Made by a program: the position numbers and the translations under genes. The notes beneath the pieces are model-generated. The model was not told the DNA's origin. It saw only the letters and a program-made list of their open reading frames with translations, and searched no databases. Shown in pieces: positions 33,295-35,306 of a stretch of 35,306 bases of DNA (position 1 is the first letter of the stretch; every line of letters starts with the position of its first letter). Location: NCBI GenBank assembly GCA_016794615.1, contig JAEUJO010000012.1:1-35306 (forward strand), written 5' to 3'. Source of the stretch: Pseudonocardia sp. (GTDB taxonomy: Bacteria > Actinomycetota > Actinomycetes > Mycobacteriales > Pseudonocardiaceae).

Positions 33295-34247
33295 CGGCGA
33301 CGGCGGAGAAGGCCGGCGCGCTGGGCACCTTGGAGCACGACGCGCTGTTCTACGCGGACGACGAGGAGTACGTCGCCGGCGTTCTGGGTTTCGTGCGCGA
33401 AGGGCTGCAGCGCGACGAGCCCGTGCTCGTGGCGGTACCCGGCTGGAACCTCGATCTCCTGCGCGCGGCGCTGACGTCCGACGAGATGGCGCGGGTCCGG
33501 CTGCGCGACATGACCGTGGCGGGCCGCAACCCCGGCCGGATCATCGGCACCGTGCTCAGCGCATTCGTCCGCGAGCACGCCGACCGCCGGGTACGCGTCG
33601 TCAGCGAGCCGATCTGGGCGGAGCGGACGGACGAGGAGTACCCCGCCTGCACCGAGCACGAGGCGCTGATCAATGTCGCACTCGGTGGGTGGCCCGCCTG
33701 CATCCAGTGCCCGTACGACACCACGAAGCTGCCGACGTCGGTCCTCACGGACGCCACCCGCACCCACCCGACGCTGGCTTCCCCGTCCGAGCGCTGGATG
33801 AGCCCCACCTACGCCGACCCCGGCGCGGTCGCCGCGTCGTTCGACGTCCCGTTGAGCCTGACTCCGAGCGACGCCGAGTGCGCCGTCATCGGGCCGGTCA
33901 CCGGTGCACGGTCCGCCCGGCTGCTCGTGCACGACGCCGGCCGGACGCACGGAATGGACGACGATCGGCTCACCGACGTCCGGCTCGTCGTGCAGGAACT
34001 GGCGGTCAACACCCTCACGCACTCGCCGACCGGCCGCGGGGTGCTCGAGGTCTGGACGGCCGACAACCATCTCGTCCTGCAGATCCAGGACGCCGGCCGG
34101 ATCACGGACCAGCTGGTCGGGCGGCGGGCGCCCGAGCCCCCGCACGTCGGCCACGGGCTGTTCGTCGTCCACCAGCTCGCGGATCTCGTCCGCATCCACC
34201 GCGAGTCCACAGGCACCACGGTGCGGGTCTACTTCCGCCTGCCCTGA
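33291..34247 (+). CDS. RsbA-type anti-sigma regulatory protein (MEDS plus HATPase domains)
   Basis: A 318-residue protein. Residues about 12-170 are a MEDS (DcmR sensory) domain: LEHDALFYADDEEYVAGVLGFV, then DEPVLVAVPGWNL. Residues about 200-318 are an RsbW-like HATPase: LVVQELAVNTLTHSPTGRG (N-box, N240), LQIQDAGR and GHGLFVVHQLADLV (G-box). There is no phospho-accepting dimerisation helix, so it probably acts as an anti-sigma or switch kinase in stress signalling. Actinobacterial genomes carry many of these and the partner is not in view. GTG at 33291 is preceded by GGGGGA and by a coupled mini-ORF. Confidence 0.85.
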   Translation: MTATAEKAGALGTLEHDALFYADDEEYVAGVLGFVREGLQRDEPVLVAVPGWNLDLLRAALTSDEMARVRLRDMTVAGRNPGRIIGTVLSAFVREHADRRVRVVSEPIWAERTDEEYPACTEHEALINVALGGWPACIQCPYDTTKLPTSVLTDATRTHPTLASPSERWMSPTYADPGAVAASFDVPLSLTPSDAECAVIGPVTGARSARLLVHDAGRTHGMDDDRLTDVRLVVQELAVNTLTHSPTGRGVLEVWTADNHLVLQIQDAGRITDQLVGRRAPEPPHVGHGLFVVHQLADLVRIHRESTGTTVRVYFRLP

Positions 34248-34419
34248 CCCCGGTGGCCCGTCCGCGTCAGCGAGCGGTCTGACCCCGGTGGCCCATCCGC
34301 GTCAGCGGGCGGTCTGACCCCGGTGACCCATCCGCGTCAGCGGGCGGTCTGACCCCGGTGACCCGTCCGCGTCAGCGGGCGGTCTGACCCCGGTGGCCCG
34401 TCCGCGTCAGCGGGCGGTC
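34245..34419. repeat. Five tandem 35-bp repeats spanning the ends of two convergent genes
   Basis: Units begin at 34245, 34280, 34315, 34350 and 34385, and differ at only a few positions (GTGGCCCG/GTGGCCCA/GTGACCCA/GTGACCCG; one CGAGC for CGGGC). The first unit starts at the TGA of the RsbA-type gene; the last contains the TCA (TGA) of the gntR gene. Each unit can form a GCCCG/CGGGC hairpin with outer GACC/GGTC pairs. Confidence 0.95.
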
Positions 34420-35189
34420 TCGCCCATCCGGTACCCCTCTGCGGGCGAGAACCGCGCCGTCACGCTGAACCGGTCGCCGCGCACGAGGGTGTGCCGCCAC
34501 TCCACGGCCTGCGCGCCCGCGAGCCCGAGTCGGTCGATCGCGAACGCCGCCACCTCCGGGCCCGTGCCGAGCAGCTCGCGCTCCGCGTCGCCCGGTACGA
34601 CGGCGCGCAGGTGCTCGTGGCCGCCGGTCACCCGGATCCCGCATCGAGCCGCGTACTCGTCGTAGAGAGCGGTGCGGGCGAAGTCGGCGTCGAGCAGCGG
34701 GGCGGCCAGCCGCTCGGGCATCCACACCCGGTCGATGGCCAGGGGCTCCTCGTCCGAGAAGCGCAGCCGCTCCAGGTGCACCAGCGGCGTCGACTCCTCC
34801 AGACCCAGCCGCGCGGCCACCACCCCGTCCGCCCGGACGTCCAGCGTGCGCACCACGTTGCGCTGCACCCGCCCGGTCGCCTCGACCGACTGGAACAGGC
34901 TGTACGGGGTGCCCAGCGGCTGCGCGATCTCCGTCGGGGACGCCAGGCGCGGCGGCCGGCCGCGCTCGGCGACGACGAGCCCCTCCTCGCGCAGGCGGCG
35001 CAGCGCCTCCCGCACGGTGTGCCGGCTGACCCGGTACTCGGCGACGAGCGCCAGCTCGCCAGGGAACGCGGTGCTGAACTCCCCCGCACCCAGCCGCCGA
35101 CGCAGGTCCGCGAGCAGCTGCACCCAGAGCGGGGTGGCGCCGCGCCGGTCCAGCTCATGAGCACCGACCGGTTCGACACGTGCGGTCAT
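34407..35189 (-). CDS. GntR family regulator with UTRA ligand-binding domain (HutC subfamily)
   Basis: A 260-residue protein. The winged HTH (about 19-85) contains PLWVQLLADLRRRLGAGE, FPGELALVAEYRVSRHTVREAL and LRREEG-like RLREEGLVV. The UTRA domain (about 95-255) contains LGLEESTPLVHLERLRFSDEEPLAIDRVWMP, YDEYAARCGIRVTGGHEHLRAV and AVEWRHTLVRGDRFSVTARF. The effector is unknown; UTRA domains bind small molecules such as sugar phosphates or histidine-pathway compounds. ATG at 35189; the upstream promoter-like site overlaps the end of the preceding gene. The stop lies in the 35-bp repeat array. Confidence 0.9.
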   Translation of the reverse strand: MTARVEPVGAHELDRRGATPLWVQLLADLRRRLGAGEFSTAFPGELALVAEYRVSRHTVREALRRLREEGLVVAERGRPPRLASPTEIAQPLGTPYSLFQSVEATGRVQRNVVRTLDVRADGVVAARLGLEESTPLVHLERLRFSDEEPLAIDRVWMPERLAAPLLDADFARTALYDEYAARCGIRVTGGHEHLRAVVPGDAERELLGTGPEVAAFAIDRLGLAGAQAVEWRHTLVRGDRFSVTARFSPAEGYRMGETAR

Positions 35190-35204
35190 CGGGTACTCAC
35201 GCGT

Positions 35205-35234
35205 CCAGTCTAGTTAGTCGACGAGCTCGTCCAA
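35205..35234 (-). promoter_or_regulatory. Possible gntR promoter and operator
   Basis: On the minus strand TTGGAC (35234-35229) and TAGACT (35212-35207) are 16 nt apart. The -10 overlaps CTAACTAGACTGG (35217-35205), whose core TCTAG resembles HutC/DasR-type operators, so autoregulation is possible. The -35 lies inside the upstream gene. Confidence 0.35.
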
Positions 35235-35306
35235 CGCCCGCTGCTCCAGGTCCACCCACCGGCGCTCCCGTGCCCGCGCCTCCTCGATCTCCTTCTCGTC
35301 GAGCTG
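35214..35306 (-). CDS. C-terminal end of an unidentified gene (truncated by window edge)
   Basis: The last 30 codons of a minus-strand gene: QLDEKEIEEARARERRWVDL followed by EQRALDELVD and TAA (35214-35216). It is a strongly charged helix, possibly a coiled coil, with normal GC-rich codon use. The stop is 24 nt before the gntR start, so the two genes may form one operon. The family cannot be named from this fragment. Confidence 0.6.
   Translation of the reverse strand, partial: QLDEKEIEEARARERRWVDLEQRALDELVD

Overview
The window looks like chromosomal DNA of a high-GC actinobacterium, most likely of the Pseudonocardiaceae. The reasons are the very high GC at third codon positions, frequent GTG starts, ATGA/GTGA stop-start overlaps, and marker genes such as bldC, rex next to hemA, senX3-regX3, bS22 and a DUF4229 protein. 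The gene order resembles, in reverse, the M. tuberculosis region from about Rv0490 (senX3) through proC, the hem genes and ccsA to menA/menE. That comparison is from memory, not from an alignment.

Layout from left to right. 1-3680: a small membrane ORF, menE and menA (menaquinone synthesis), a convergent DUF4229 membrane protein, bldC, and a small membrane protein. 3682-11348, minus strand: hemL, a histidine phosphatase, a TlpA/ResA-like lipoprotein, ccdA, resB and ccsB (System II cytochrome c maturation), then a MinD/ParA-like ATPase. 11393-12794: two proline/glutamine-rich membrane proteins. 12955-19339, minus strand: rex-hemA-hemC-hemD, all joined by 4-nt overlaps, then a hendecad-repeat coiled-coil protein and hemB. 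19340-19750 is non-coding and holds a rex promoter with a strong Rex-operator match and a 59-nt palindromic element. 19751-21923: a glutaredoxin-like protein and an unusual AMP-binding protein that lacks key catalytic motifs and carries an insertion of about 145 residues. 22602-25783: a SerB1-type HAD phosphatase convergent with an acyltransferase and an epimerase. 25883-28449: bS22, an excisionase-type HTH protein, proC and a TIM-barrel isomerase-like protein. 28446-32434: a large disordered/membrane protein and senX3-regX3. 32571 to the end: a parS-like site, a VOC protein, an RsbA-type MEDS/ATPase regulator, a GntR/UTRA regulator and the tail of one more gene.

Functionally this is a respiration block: quinone (menE, menA), heme (hemL, hemB, hemA, hemC, hemD), cytochrome c assembly (ccdA, ccsB, resB, thioredoxin) and NADH/NAD+ sensing (rex), followed by phosphate signalling (senX3-regX3) and envelope or stress genes.

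No phage, insertion sequence, CRISPR array, tRNA or rRNA was seen. The most notable features are the apparently catalytically crippled AMP-binding protein, three loci where a gene's 3' end including its stop codon is tandemly duplicated, a Rex operator on the rex-hem promoter, a parS-like site, a long palindromic element, and eight genes that look leaderless.
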